Shown: piece by piece, positions 11,893 to 24,039 of the stretch
Layout of the letters: every line of letters starts with the position of its first letter
How positions within the stretch are numbered: the stretch's first letter is position 1
Assembly (NCBI GenBank): GCA_024516035.1
Contig: CM044956.1
Location: 31,718,217 to 31,782,216, forward strand
Source: Bactericera cockerelli
Lineage: Eukaryota; Arthropoda; Insecta; Hemiptera; Triozidae
Length of the DNA stretch: 64,000 bases
Direction of reading: 5' to 3'
Program-made: the position numbers and the translations under genes
Notes under the pieces: generated by a model
The model's input: only the letters and a program-made list of their open reading frames with translations
What the model was told of the DNA's origin: nothing
The model's database searches: none

Positions 11893-12329
11893 TGGCCTGC
11901 GTCCGTGGCAGAGTGAGTTAGCGCGCTAGGCATTGTACGCACGGTAACCTGGGTTCGACTCCCAGCGGGGCAGGATTTTTTCTGCTCTGTATTTGGGTGT
12001 TCGAGGTCCTCGTGAGGAAAAATGAGTAGCTGCTTTAATGTTAGCAGCGACCAGTGGCGGAATTATAGGCAAAAATAAGATTTTGGGATATTCGAGATAC
12101 GGAAAAGTCCTATAATTCTGCGCTACCCACTTAAAAATTATCTTTTTTTAAGTGGGTAGCGGGGTTATTGCCACAGGCAATAACCCCGCCCTTTAGGTAG
12201 GACATTGTTGTTATTTTTTTTATTTTACTTATTTAAATTGTTATTTGTGTTTTTTTTTCTCCTTTCATTTCTTAATTTTATACTGTTGCCTGTTTGTCCT
12301 CCTAATAAAGCTTAAAAAAAAAAAAAATT
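11893..12329 (+). mobile_element. tRNA-derived SINE (family C), near full length
   Basis: Head: gtggcagagtgagttagcgc, B-box gggttcgactccc, gcggggcagg. Body: gaggaaaaatgagtagctgc, cgaccagtggcggaattat, tctgcgctacccact, then aggcaataaccccgccc. The tail is cctaataaagctt followed by an A14 run near 12329. Partial copies at 58708-58885 and 59815-60020 share body and tail. Confidence 0.85.
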
Positions 12330-12673
12330 GTGACATCATTTGCTTGATAAAAATATCGCATGTTGTTAGTAATTCCTTCGTAACAACTCCAGGAAAACCT
12401 GGCTTTTTTAGAGGTTCGCTGGTCCCGTCATAGGGCTGGGAAAGAAAATCACTTTTAAAGATCCGTTAATCCTGATTCCAAGAGTAAAAATGTGCAAAAG
12501 AACTAAACGGTAGCGGCTCCGCATCACATCTGTCTTCACTCCTGCGATGTTTTCGTGTGTAATGGCCGTTAGATTTCAGCCTTGTGGTTGAGATTTATTT
12601 GCAGTAAGGGATCGCTCCCTAGCGTAAAGGGGCGATCCGTAGTCCTGAGATCGATTACCGGTTAGGCAGACTT
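12330..12673. other. Unassigned, with a tRNA-like sequence near its end
   Basis: At 12590-12668 there is a tRNA-like stretch with gagatcgattaccgg resembling a B-box, cut off by the assembly gap. It could be another SINE head. Nothing else recognised. Confidence 0.35.
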
Positions 12674-12773
12674 NNNNNNNNNNNNNNNNNNNNNNNNNNN
12701 NNNNNNNNNNNNNNNNNNNNNNNNNNNNNNNNNNNNNNNNNNNNNNNNNNNNNNNNNNNNNNNNNNNNNNNNN
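12674..12773. other. Assembly gap (100 N)
   Basis: Exactly 100 consecutive N, the usual placeholder for a gap of unknown size. The sequences on the two sides need not be adjacent in the genome. Confidence 0.99.
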
Positions 12774-12786
12774 CCGTTTCTCAAAA

Positions 12787-13680
12787 ATTAACAAAAGCCG
12801 ACCTACTAGCCCTAGATAAAATGGGAAATTCAACATAAGAGAGGGTACAAAACAATTTGCCCTCTTTCAGCAAAATTTTTAAAACTGTTTTAAGAATTAA
12901 ATTCCGACCAAAACGGAACACTAAGGATTTCATAAAGGGAAAAACTTACAAACTTGAGATTTGCAGGTGTGATACTTAAAAAAAATATAAACGAATTAAA
13001 AGAAATGATGATAAAACTTAGAGATGAAAGCAAAAAACATGGACGATGATAAATTACAATAAAACAAAAATACTTACCAAAAAGAAAACCCAAAGAAATC
13101 AACAGGGAATAATTAAAAAAGCAAGATTGTATATATTTAGGCCAAAATTTTGCAAAAATGTATGAAAAAGAAATAGAAAGAAGAATTAAAATAGGTTGGA
13201 ATAAATACTGGTGCATGAAAAAAATATTTAAAAGTATGAAAATTAATGATAAAACAAAACAAACACTTAAAATCGTATCTACCCAGCAATTTTATATGGT
13301 TTCAAACTTGGGCCTTAACAAAAAAGACTGAAGAAACTGGATGACACATATAAAATGTTCAAAGCGTTGGCTCCGAAAATTGATAAAAATTAGCAATAAA
13401 AAAATAAGTAAAAAAGAAAATGGATGCTGATAAGGAAGCAACAAAAACTAAAATGGAGATGGTGCGGACATGTGGCAAGAATGGACAGAAAGAAGAGGGC
13501 AAAAAAACAACAAATGGGATCCCACGATCAAACAAAAGGCAAGAGGCAGGAAACACATCAATGTACGATGTTTAAGAAGAACATTGGTCCGAATGGCAAT
13601 CCATTGCAAGAGTAGCAACAATTGGGAGCTTAGTTTTAAGAAAAGCAAAATGATGAAAATTCAACATGTACTGTAAAACA
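12787..13680 (+). pseudogene. Decayed RTE-like non-LTR retrotransposon reverse transcriptase, C-terminal part
   Basis: Across shifting plus frames I read a consistent series of motifs of RTE-type insect LINEs: LRFAG at the place of the LRFADD catalytic box (12948-12965), NINELKEMM (12985-13010), YLGQNFAKMY...EIERRIKIGW (13130-13200), YWCMKKIFKS, and after stops KLKWRWCGHVARMD (13449-13490), WDPTIKQKARGRK. Stops and frameshifts separate these blocks, and the FADD aspartates are lost, so it is dead. The 5' part would lie across the N gap. Confidence 0.8.
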
Positions 13681-13839
13681 AGCAGAATGAGATGTAAATA
13701 TATACTAAATTAATATAGATGTAAAAGCGCACTTTCGCATACATATAGGTTTGCAGCAGTTTCGACAAATAATTAAGGGATCCCAAACCATGGAATTCTT
13801 ACAGTACAGCACATTTTGGAAATTCCAAAGGCTTTAAAA

Positions 13840-14130
13840 ACACTACGGGTTCACCCGCCCGCTTCGCCAACCCATCAAACACACACAACGCTCACACATC
13901 ACACCTTACCCACACCAAAACCCCCAACAACCCAACACAACACACCAAAAACCCCAAAACCACACCCACACACACCACACACCACCCCACCCACACCATG
14001 CCCAACACAACAACCCACAACATCACACCATACACCACCACACCACACACAAACCCACACACAAACCACTACACACCCACACCCACCACCCCACAAACCA
14101 CCACAACAACAGAGACACACCAACCCACAC
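13840..14130. repeat. CA/CCA-rich low-complexity tract
   Basis: Starts after cacccgcccgcttcgcc and runs as irregular cacacc/caaacc words for about 250 bp. The 120-residue plus-strand ORF across it is compositional only (Pro/Thr/His). Similar shorter CA-rich tracts follow GC-rich hairpin-like ends at 15205 and 17185. Confidence 0.8.
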
Positions 14131-14134
14131 ACAA

Positions 14135-14330
14135 CAACACGAGCTGGCACTCTGGCCCAAACCGCTGGTGATTTTTAGGCAAACAGGTTTCTTTAGTTTC
14201 CTGCGAATGGTAGTTAAAATCTCCGCGTTAAAAAATTTTGATCATCCAGTTGAAAGCGACGTAAACCAACAAAAAATATAAGTTAAGCAACGTCCACCGA
14301 GGTGAAGACTTCGAACTTTTTTATGTCAGC
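14135..14330 (+). mobile_element. SINE central domain joined to a 5S-like segment
   Basis: Contains gctggcactctggcccaaac, then cctgcgaatggtagttaaaa, agttgaaagcgacgtaaacc, and then a 5S-derived piece, taagcaacgtccaccgaggt. The same order occurs at 24180-24350. Confidence 0.7.
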
Positions 14331-14559
14331 CATTAGATCGTGTAACTGAGACGTTTGGATTCGTACCGATCGTCTCATATTTTTTAATGTTTAACGATAA
14401 ATAATAAAATAAAAAGAAATGAGAAAAATAGGCAAAAAGACCGCCTAAATCACCCACCGGACTGAGGAACTTGGTTAATTCTTGATCCGGATTGGATTGA
14501 ACGGAGGACTAATTGTCATTCTTTGCATTTAAATAACTTTTCCCTCTTGAAACTTGTCA

Positions 14560-14735
14560 AAAAAAATAACTCTTTATTGACAAGAATAAATGACAAAGGG
14601 GCGAGATTATTGACTAGGCAATCTCTCCATCAAACCCATGTCTTTGTGAATTAATTACCCGCCTTATATTGAGCAGTTTAGGGCTCAGGTTGGACTTTCT
14701 TATAAAGATTTTTAGAGATTCTTTTGTTACGCGTG
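14560..14735 (-). repeat. SINE-like tail unit, minus orientation
   Basis: The reverse complement matches 24725-24905 closely (acaaaagaatctct...tttataa, caacctgagccctaa, acatgggtttgatgg, cttgtcaataaag). It ends in a TTATT-rich tail like other SINEs here. Confidence 0.75.
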
Positions 14736-14956
14736 TTACTCCCTCGCAGCCTTCTGTTTGGGGCTATATACGACATACAATACAATACAATCCTACAAGA
14801 ATGAGACAGAGTCCCTTTACTCTCACGTCTAAACAAATTCTCACAGTCTCTATTTATTGCTGAAAAACACGAGAAATGAAAATTATTTACAATGAATTTG
14901 TTTTTAAAAAAAAATAAAATTGACAATACATAAAACATCCATACTTATTAAAGAAA

Positions 14957-15188
14957 GTTTCACTCACACTGACTCACTATTCATACTGTTTTCCGAACTG
15001 GAAGTCCTAGGAAGCTGAAATTTGGTAGTATAAGCTTTGTCTTATTGTCTAATAGAGTGCACTAAGACGGGATTTTTTTCAAAATTCCCCTAAAAACCCT
15101 GCCATTGGGGAAAAAGGTTTTTTTCGCTTTCACCCGCTATTTCTCCGCACGGCCATGCCTCGGCCCGCAAAGCGGGGACAATCCGCTA
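14957..15188 (+). mobile_element. Possible non-autonomous Helitron
   Basis: The 3' end has a small hairpin, cccgc-aaa-gcggg (15170-15182), followed about 10 nt later by CTAG next to T, as Helitron 3' ends do. The proposed 5' end, tcactcacactgactcac (14957), and the internal block gaagctgaaatttgg are typical of dispersed insect repeats. No Rep/helicase ORF. The 5' boundary is a guess. Confidence 0.4.
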
Positions 15189-15204
15189 GTAATAGATAAA
15201 CGAC

Positions 15205-16200
15205 TACCAAACACAGTCACAACACAAAAACACAGTCACATCCAAAACACAGTCACTCACCAAACCACACACCACACACCCACTTCACTCAAAAATATAC
15301 TTGCTGACACAAGGAGGCGGGAGAGGGTCATATTATTTTTTTTCAGTTTTCCTCTAACTACTAAACGCTAGGAGGTAAGCAAAAAAGTACAAAATATAAA
15401 GTTTCAGAATATGGTATGCCGGGAATGCGTCTTTTTGATACTAAAAAAAAAACAATATACCGCGATAACCAATAGCAATAACATCCCGCCTGGTGGTTGG
15501 TTACCTTTCACTAAAGATATATTTTTTGATATTGTCTTTATTTTCTTTTGACCTTTCCCTTTTCCATGAAAATAAAAAACTAAATTTTTTTGGCAATGAA
15601 TTTTTTAAAAATAAGCTAATCCTATTTGTTTTGGTAAAGGAATAATTCGGGGAAACAAAAAATAAGATTTTTGGGGTGCAAGGGGAAACACAATTGAGGA
15701 GTTTTTTTCTCAATCAACTTTTTAAAAATCATAATACATTTTTCGGATTATGATTTCAGATTATTATTAGACCCGCCCAAATTTTCTGAAAAAACCCCAA
15801 ACTTTATATATTGCGGAAACATTCTCCCAACCCTTTAATAATAATGAAAGAACACAAACTCAGTGTTAAAATACAAGAAGGAAAAAAAATTTTTTGATAT
15901 AACACCTTCACCGTATCAGCTCCTGTCAGAGGCTTTTCAGCTCAGGGGGTCAAATAATGAAGAAATCGTCTTAGTGATTTATTTATTTCAAACTTTGGTC
16001 ATTTTGAAACATTACAAAAAAATAACATGTTCGTTAATTTGGTTTAATTTTCGCAAATGATAAATTCAAGTTGTATACCTAATATTAAAAAAATAAAAGT
16101 AAAATTTGTTTAATTTTTTTTTTATTATTAATGTTCAACTCACTGCAGATATTATTATTAGAGGGGTTTTACCATCAGGCATTGGCTATTCCAGCGACTC
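15205..16200. other. AT-rich unassigned stretch with a short CA-rich tract
   Basis: 15205-15290 is acacagtcac-type low complexity. The remainder has no recognisable gene or repeat structure. Confidence 0.4.
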
Positions 16201-16221
16201 AGATATCAAACTTGTTAATAA

Positions 16222-16567
16222 ATTCCGTGTCCGTGAGATAGGTATTCATACCTAAATCACGGTGGTGAGAGGATTATATGGACGCCCAGATCCAATGTCC
16301 AAGCTCCTTTCATGTCCCATTGATTCTATTTGGTTTTAGCGTCCTGACTTGAGTAGACAGGACGGGGGTTTTAACTTCCATTCGCTGGGAATCATACCAG
16401 GTACCCCACATCAACCTCGCCCAGCCTGGGTAGGCCGGGAAATCACTAGCCTCACATGTTCGGAGGAAACAGAATTTTCTGTGCGAAAATTCTGCTCCAA
16501 CCGGGAATCGAACTCAGGGATCTCTGAACTACGGGCAATAGTCACAACCGTTACGCCAGGGAGTCTG
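16222..16567 (-). mobile_element. tRNA-derived SINE (family A), full length, minus orientation
   Basis: Read in reverse: tRNA head (ggcgtaacggttgtgact, B-box gagttcgattcccgg), linker with gaattttctg, shared central domain (cccaggctgggcgaggttga, gattcccagcgaatgg, aacccccgtcc), then a tail with gggcgtccatataatcctct and cacggacacgg. The tail is the same as in 43243-43584 but differs from that of 63341-63690. Confidence 0.88.
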
Positions 16568-16569
16568 GA

Positions 16570-17410
16570 TAGAGAGTCACATTATCCTCAGATATGTATG
16601 TGCAGAAGCCACGTCCTGGTCAAGCTGGTGATTCCGTGTGCATCCATTTTTAATTTTTGATTTCAGACATAAATAGCTCAGTAACTTAACAAAGTTTATA
16701 AAATAGTGATATGACAGCTAATCTAACTCAACTTACTAAATTAACACTTAGGAAATAAAAATTAAAACAAACCCCTTCATTTCTATAAAACCTATTCATT
16801 GATATAAAACCCCTACTTGTTTTCGAAATATACTACTCCAATGTACTGCATTATTTTTCTCTGAACTTCTCACTTTCATATGAAAAACACAGATTTAAAA
16901 CTGACTTCATTTCTGTGTTTCTTCAAGAAAAAATTTAATAGTTAATGGTCTAATAATGGATAAATACCAATGGGATAGGAACCATTGGGCTTAAAATAGC
17001 GGACTTCAAAAATTAACCATTCATTAAAAAAAAAATTGAGAAAAAAAAAAAAATGAATAGTTAACGCAAGATAACCCGTTTCTAGGGCATTTTCGAACGA
17101 ATTATGTATCGTATGCTGTACACAAACTTTGTATTATTGTAGTCTAAATTACCCACTTTAAATAGTTTAAGCGGGATAGCGGGCTTGCACCGCTCCACTC
17201 AGCCATCACACACTCGCACCACCCACCCACATATCCGCAATCATAATCAGTGTACATTTTCAAAATCCCGAGCCAAATCTATCATAGCGGATAATGTAGC
17301 AAACTGGCCTATATTTCGAAAATGGTTTTGTCAGAATATGGCAACAAAGGGCTCAAATAAAAGCATGTGTGTTTTCTCAGATTGCCATTTTACCTGTACC
17401 TAATCGTAAA
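16570..17410. other. AT-rich stretch with a GC-rich end-like sequence
   Basis: Mostly featureless. At 17170-17240 there is agcgggatagcgggcttgca followed by a CA-rich tract, resembling the Helitron-like ends at 15170 and 23280. Confidence 0.4.
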
Positions 17411-17414
17411 CATT

Positions 17415-20400
17415 TTAGCAAAAAAAAGAAAGACATTTTAACTCAAGAAAAAGACCCCCTGTGTATAACGGTTAACTAAATTTTTACCTACTATTTCGAT
17501 CAGTACGAACTTGTGGATTGTGTGATATACTGCTTATCTCACATACGAAATTGTTTACTCTAGCTAATACTGTTCTTGAGATATTGAGCAAAACGTTCAT
17601 CAAAAGTGTTTTTTGTCAAAAAAGTGGCACTTGGGTTAATTTTGCAGAAATCGCGAATTTATAAATTCATGTATTTGCCAAGACACTTCTAAAACAGTTT
17701 AGTTTGTTCAATTCGGACAAACCGTTCAAGAGATAGGTTTGTGAAAATTTCGAAGATATTGAAAATATCAGGTCAAGTCAAAACTTACGATAATTGTCGC
17801 CATTTTGTAACTCTTGAAGAGATTTTTTTGAATTTGAACTGAAGCTTGCTGGTGGCAAAAGGAGCCTTCAAGAATGGATTGTAACACAATTTTGCATACC
17901 TGGTCTTACTTGAAGGGGAATATTTATTTAGACTCTTTCACTAGGCAAATCTCGTTCATGGTACCTTTTTTGAGAAAATATTTCCGAGAATATTTTTAAT
18001 TCTATTGAAAAAATACACATTTTATGTTCAATATATTTTTTCTATCTTGAAGTATACAAGACAGCAAAAAAAGAAAGACTCAAGAAAAAGATCCCTGTGT
18101 ATAAACGGGTTAACCAATTTTTTACTATTATTTCGATCAGTACGTATTTTTTTATTTGTGTTTTATACCTGCTAATTTCATCGACAAAATTTATTATTCT
18201 AGTTAATAATGATCTTGGGATATGTAGCAAAACGTTCATCAAAAGGTTTTTGTCAAAAAAGTGACACTGGGTTAATTTGGCAGAAAATACGCGATATTAT
18301 AAATTCATGTATTTTGCCAAGACACTTTTAAAACAGTTTAGTTTGTTCAATTCGGACAAACCGTTCAAGAGATAGGTTTGTGAAATTTTCGAAGATATTG
18401 AAAATATCAGGTCAAGTCAAAACTTACGAATAATTGTCGCCATTTTGTAACTCTTGAAGAGATTTTTTTGAATTTTGAACTGAAGCTTGCTGGTGGCAAA
18501 AGGAGCCTTCAAGAATGGATTGTAACACAATTTTGCATACCTGGTCTTACTTGAAGGGTGTAAATATGTAATTTAGACCCTTTCACTAAGGCAAATCCGT
18601 TAATGGTACCTTTTTGAGAAAATTTTCCGAAATATTTTTTATTTGTTTTGAAAAAATCACATTTTATGTTCTCATATATTTTTTCTATCTTGAAGTATAA
18701 CAAGACTGCAATAAAATAAGGAATTTTAACCCAAGAAAAACGCCTGTTATAACGGGTTAACCAATTTTTTACCTATTATTCGATCAGTACGTTATTTTTT
18801 ATTTGTGTTTTATAACTGCTAAATCTCATAGACAAAATTTATTATTCTAGTTAATAATGTTCTTGGGATATTGAAGCAAAACGTTCATCAAAAGTGTTTT
18901 TGTCAAAAAAGTGGCACTTGGGTTAATTTTGGCAAAAATACGCGATAATTATAAATTCATGTATTGCCAAGACACTCTAAAACATTTAGTTTGTTCAATT
19001 CCGGACAAACGTTCAAGAGATAGGTTTGTGAAATTTTCGAAGATATTGAAAATATCAGGTCAAGTCAAACTTACGAATATTGTCGCCATTTGTAACTCTT
19101 GAAGAGATTTTTTTGAATTTTGAACTGAAGCTTGCTGGTGGCAAAAGGAGCCTTCAAGAATGGATTGTAACACAATTTTGCATACCTGGTCCTACTTGAA
19201 GGGGTAATATGTTATTTAGACTCTTTCACTAGGCAAATCTCGTTCATGGTACCTTTTTTGAGAAAATTTTTCCGAGAATATTTTTAATTTCTATTGAAAA
19301 ATACACATTTTATGTTCTCATATATTTTTTCTATCTTGAAGTTATAACAAGACGCAAAAAAAAAAGAAAGACTCAAGAAAAAGACCCTGTGTATAAACGG
19401 GTTAACCAATTTTTAACTATTATTTCGATCAGTTACGTATTTTTTATTTGTGTTTTATACTGCTAATTTCATCGACAAAAATTTTATTATTACTAGTTAA
19501 TAATGATCTTGAGATATTGACAAAACGTTTAAAAAAGTTTTTTTTGTCAAAAAAAGTGACCTTTTGGGGTTTAAATTTGGCAGAAAATCGCGATATTAAA
19601 AATTTATGATTTCCAAAAACTTTTAAAACAGTTTAGTTTTTCAATTCGGAAAACCCGTTAAAAAGATGGGGTTTTAAAAATTTTCCCCAAGATTTAAAAT
19701 ATCAGGTCAAGTCAAAACTTACAAAAAATTTTCGCCATTTTGTAACTTTTGAAGAGTTTTTTTTTTAAATTTTTAACTGAAGCTTGCTGGTGGCAAAGGA
19801 GCCTTAAAAAAGGATTGTAACACAATTTTGCATACCGGCTTATTAAGGGGTAAAATGTAATTTAGACCCTTTCACTAGGCAAATCTCGTTAATGGTACCT
19901 TTTTTTTAGAAAAATTTTCCCAGAATATTTTTTTTTGTTTTGAAAAATCACATTTTTGTTCTCTAATTTTTTTTATTTGAATATAACAAACTGCAAAAAA
20001 AAAAAGGAAAAATTTTAACCCAAAAAAAAGAGCCTGTGTATAAAGGGGGTTAACCAATTTTTACCTATTATTTCGATCAACTATTTTTTATTTGTGTTTT
20101 AAACTGCTAATCTCAAACAAATTTATTTTCTAAAAATAAAGTTCGGGGGTATTGAGCAAAACGTTTTACAAAAGTTTTTTGTCAAAAAAGTGCACTTGGG
20201 GGTTTAAATTTTGGGAGAAAAACGCGTTATTAAAATTTTTATGTATTTGCCAAAACTTTTAAAACATTTAGTTTGTTCAATTGGGGCAAAACTTTAAAAA
20301 GATAGGTTTGTGAAAATTTTTGAAGTATTTAAAATATCAGGTAAATCAAAACTTACGAATAATTGCCCCCTTTTTTTAAAATCTTGAAGAGATTTTTTTG

Positions 20401-22417
20401 AATTTTGAACTGAAGCTTGTGGTGAAAAGGCCTTCAAAAGGATTGTAACAAATTTTGCTACCTGGGGCCTCTTGAAGGGTAATATGTTATTTAGATCCTT
20501 TCATAGCAATCTCGTTCATGGTACCTTTTTTGAGAAAATTTCCGAAAATATTTTTAAATTTCTATTGAAAAAAAACACTTTTTTTTTTTTTCATTATTTT
20601 TTCTATCTTGAAGTATAACAAGACAGCAAAAAAAAAAAACCCAAAAAAAAGACCCCCGTGTTAAACGGGTTAACCCCCCCAAATTTTTAACTATTTTTTC
20701 GATCATACGTTTTTTTTTATTTTGTTTTATACCTCAAAATTTTATCGACAAAATTATTATTCTTTAAAATGATCTTGGTATGAGCAAAAACGTTCACAAA
20801 AGTGTTTTTGTCAAAAAAGTGACACTTGGGTTTAAATTTTGGCAAAAAAACCGATTTTAAAATTTTTTGTATTTGCCAAGACATTTTAAAAATTTATTTT
20901 TTTTTCATTCGGACAAAAACCCTTAAGAGATAGGTTTTTTAAAAATTTTTGAAAAAATTTAAAAAATAGGTCAATCAAAACTTACGAATAATTGTCGCCT
21001 TTTGTAACTCTGAAAGATTTTTTAATTTTTTGAACTGAAGCTTGCGGGGGGCAAAAGGGCCCCCAAGAATGGATTGTAACCAATTTTGATACCGGTTTTT
21101 ACTTAAGGGGTAAAATTTAATTTTAACCCCCTTTTACAGGCAAATCTCGTTAATGGTCCTTTTTTTTAAAAAATTTCCCGGGAAAATTTTTTTTTGTTTT
21201 AAAAAAAAAAACATTTTATGTTCTCATTTTTTTTTTCTATTTTTAAAAAATAACAAAACTGCAATAAAAAAGGAAATTTTAACCCCCGAAAAGACGCCTG
21301 TGTAAAAAAAGGGTTAACCCCAAATTTTTCCTATTATTTCGTCAGTAGTATTTTTTATTTGTTTTTTTAAAACTGCAATTCATAGACAAAATTATTTTTC
21401 TAGTTAAAATGTTCTTGGGATATTGGCAAAAGGGGTTTATCAAAAATGTTTTTGTCAAAAAGTGACACTTGGGTTAATTTGGGAAAAAAAACGCGATATT
21501 ATAAATTCATGTATTTGCCAAGACCACTTCTAAAACGTTTAGTTTGTTCAAATCGGACACACCGTTTCAAGAGATAGGTTTGTGAAAATTTCGAAGATAT
21601 TGAAAATATCAGGTCAAGTGTAAACTTACAATAATTGTCGCCATTTTGTAAATTTGAAGAGATTTTTTTGAATTTTGAACTGAAGCTTGCTGTGGCAAAA
21701 GGAGCCTTCAAGAATGGATTGTAACACATTTTTGCATAACCTGGTCTTACTTGAAGGGGAAATATGTAATATAGCCCTTTCACTAGCAAATCTCGTTAAT
21801 GGTACCTTTTTTGAGAAAATTTCCGGAGAATATGTTTTATTTGTTTTGAAAAATACACAATTTATTTCTCAATATTTTTTCTCTATCTTGAGTACCTATA
21901 ACAAGACCTGCAATAAAATAAAGAAATTTTAACCCAAGAAAAGACGCCTGTGTATAAACGGTTAACCAATTTTTTACCTATTATTTCGATCATACGTATT
22001 TTTTATTTGGTTTTATACCTGCTAATCTTATAGACAAAATTTATTATTCTAGTTAATAATGTTCTTGAGATATTGAGCAAAACGTCATCAAAAGTGTTTT
22101 TTGGTCAAAAAGTGACACTTGGGTTAATGTGGCAGAAATACGCGATATTATAAATTCATGTATTTGCCAAGACACTTCTAAAACAGTTTAGTTTGTTCAA
22201 ATTGGACACACCGTTCAAGCGATAGGTTTGTGAAAATTTCGAAGATATTGAAAATATCAGGTCAAGTGTAAACTTACGAATAAATGTCCGCCATTTTGTA
22301 ACTCCTTAAGAGATTTTTTTAAATTTTGAAGTGAAGCTTGCTGGTGGCAATAAGAGCCTTCAAGAATGAATTGTAACAAAATTTTGCATACCTGGTCATA
22401 CTTGAAGGGGCAATAAG
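17415..22417. repeat. Satellite array, eight monomers of about 642 bp
   Basis: The landmark gaagcttgctggtgg occurs near 17843, 18483, 19130, 19783, 20413, 21038, 21683 and 22335, giving spacings of 625-653 bp. Other shared blocks are aaatatcaggtcaagtc, aacgttcatcaaaagtg and atggtacctttttt. Copies near 19500-21400 are corrupted by homopolymer-like changes (runs of g, c, t, a), which look more like poor consensus than decay. The array resumes at 23360-23450 after an inserted hAT element. Small ORFs inside are meaningless. Confidence 0.93.
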
Positions 22418-22504
22418 CAGCGCGGATATAGGGGGGGGGCACGGGGGGCACGTGCCCCCCCCCGATTTTTTCGGTAAGCGGTGTTTTCTTAAATTTCATT
22501 ATAC

Positions 22505-22725
22505 CTAAATCCCGTAAAAAAAAAGATCTCAATGAGTTAGGGGGGCACGGGCCCCAAAATAATTCCTAATTCTAAGACTAATCCCGTAAAAAAAAGATCT
22601 CAATAAGTTAGAGGGGCACGGGCCCCAAAATAATTCCCAATTCTAAGACAATCCCGTTAACAAAAAAAGATCTCAATAAGTTAAGGGGGGCACGGGACCC
22701 AAAATAATTCCCAATTCTAAGACCA
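22505..22725. repeat. Three tandem copies of a ~72-bp unit inside the hAT element
   Basis: The unit contains aaaaaagatctcaat, gagttaggggggcacggg and ccccaaaataattcc, repeated at about 22510, 22582 and 22656. Confidence 0.85.
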
Positions 22726-23219
22726 ATAAGAAATAACTAAATAATAAAAATTTCAAAATCCACACAGATTGTCCGAGAAACCTGAAATTTTACCTATAGG
22801 TCCATTTGGATCAGGGTTCAGCTACACGGGGTAAGGACAAAAAAAAGGATAGGTGACGCTAAAAAATCACATTTTTCGACCGAAATTACTTTTTTTTTTA
22901 ATTTATCGTGACGGTGCCACGGCGGCGGCGTATCAACTCAAAAAGAGAAAGTTTTAAGCAAGGGTTTAATTTTTCATTTGAGATATCAATCACGAAATTC
23001 TGATGAGCCGTTCTTGAGCTACGTTTGGTAAGGACATAAAATGGATGGGTAAACAAAAAGTATTTACGTTTTTTTGACCTGAATGACATTTTTTCTCGAA
23101 ATATGTCGTGACGAACTATCAACTCAAAGCGAGAATTTTTTTGCAAGGGTTGGAGTTTCATTTGACATTCTGATGAGCCATTCTTGAGCTCCAGTAAAGA
23201 CAAGAAATTGATACAAAAA

Positions 23220-23300
23220 ATATTGAAATTTGTGTGTGTATGTGTATGTGTGTGTGTGTCTGTGTGTGTGATAGGCTTGCGAAGCGGCTTGCTAGTTAGG
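23220..23300 (+). repeat. TG microsatellite followed by a Helitron-like 3' end
   Basis: A gtgtgtgtatgtgtatg run (23228-23270) leads into ggcttgcgaagcggcttgct and then CTAG followed by T. This is similar in style to 15170-15189. It lies inside the hAT element. Confidence 0.5.
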
Positions 23301-23469
23301 TATATTGTGCGATTGTGCCCCCCCAGTACAAGAGGGCTATATCCGTGCATGGCAATAAGACAGTAATGTTGACCATTTCACAAGGCAAATCTCGTTAATG
23401 ATACATTTTTTTTAGAAAATTTCCCAGAATATAGGTAGTTTTTGTTAATTTCTCTGCGGATCACCGCAG

Positions 23470-23595
23470 TCAAGAAACGTCCAGCTTCGTGATAATCGTG
23501 ATGCTGGCACTCTGGCCCAAACCAGGCTGGGTGAGGTTTATATGGCAAACAGGTTCTTTAGTTTTCTGCGAATGGTAGTTAAAATCGGACATGAA
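23470..23595 (+). mobile_element. SINE central-domain fragment
   Basis: Contains aacgtccagcttcgtgataa, gatgctggcactctggccc, aaccaggctgggtgaggt and ctgcgaatggtagttaaaat, the domain shared with the 5S- and tRNA-headed SINEs. Confidence 0.75.
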
Positions 23596-23832
23596 TGCTT
23601 TAATATACATTGAGCAGCAGCACTTTGGACATGTCCAAAGTGCTTTAATATACATTGAGCAGCAGCACTTTGGACATGTCCAAAATGCTTTAATATACAT
23701 TGAGCAGCAGCACTTTGGACATGTCCAAAGTGCTTTTAATATACATTGGCAGCAGCACTTTGGACATGTCCAAAGTGCTTTAATATAATGCAGCAGCATT
23801 TTTTTGGACATGTCTAAAGTGCTTTAATATAA
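23596..23832. repeat. 45-bp tandem repeat with an 18-bp perfect palindrome per unit
   Basis: About five units (23596, 23641, 23686, 23731, 23775), each tgctttaatatacattgagc, agcag, then the perfect palindrome ctttggacatgtccaaag. The unit length is a multiple of three, so both strands show periodic pseudo-ORFs with a 15-residue repeat; I do not regard these as genes. Confidence 0.93.
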
Positions 23833-24039
23833 TTATGATATTACTAACTGTTACACCCAGTTAAAAAAAGTAATAAATTTGAAGGTAATAATTATTATAA
23901 TGACAGAAAAAAAAAAATAATAAGAAAATCAGTTTGTCACCGTGATTTATTTTCCAGAGCTACAATTAGTAATAATGTATTTCTAAATAGAGTTAAATTT
24001 CGCTACTGGTAACGCTACTGGTAAAACCCAACGATAAAC

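Larger units (their letters stand above)
22418..23351. mobile_element. hAT-type element inserted in the satellite
   Basis: Flanked by the identical 8-bp repeat gcaataag at 22410-22417 and 23352-23359. The termini are imperfect inverted repeats: cagcgcggatatag at the left, and catgcacggatatag read inward from the right. G/C runs (gggggggcacggggggcacg) follow the left end. No transposase. Satellite sequence continues on both sides, so the insertion is younger than the array. Confidence 0.87.

Noticed and set aside
13816..14178. 120-codon plus-strand ORF and an 83-codon Cys/Gly/Val-rich minus ORF
   Set aside because: Both are translations of a CA/CCA-rich low-complexity tract; no family similarity.
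17415..22417. CRISPR-like or functional tandem array
   Set aside because: Long monomers of 642 bp without spacers in eukaryotic DNA: ordinary satellite.
22898..23350. 150-codon minus ORF
   Set aside because: It crosses a TG microsatellite and the end of a non-autonomous hAT element; no recognisable domain.
23470..23811. Periodic ORFs on both strands with a 15-residue repeat
   Set aside because: The 45-bp tandem repeat is a multiple of three and lacks stops by chance; a palindromic unit explains similar ORFs on both strands.
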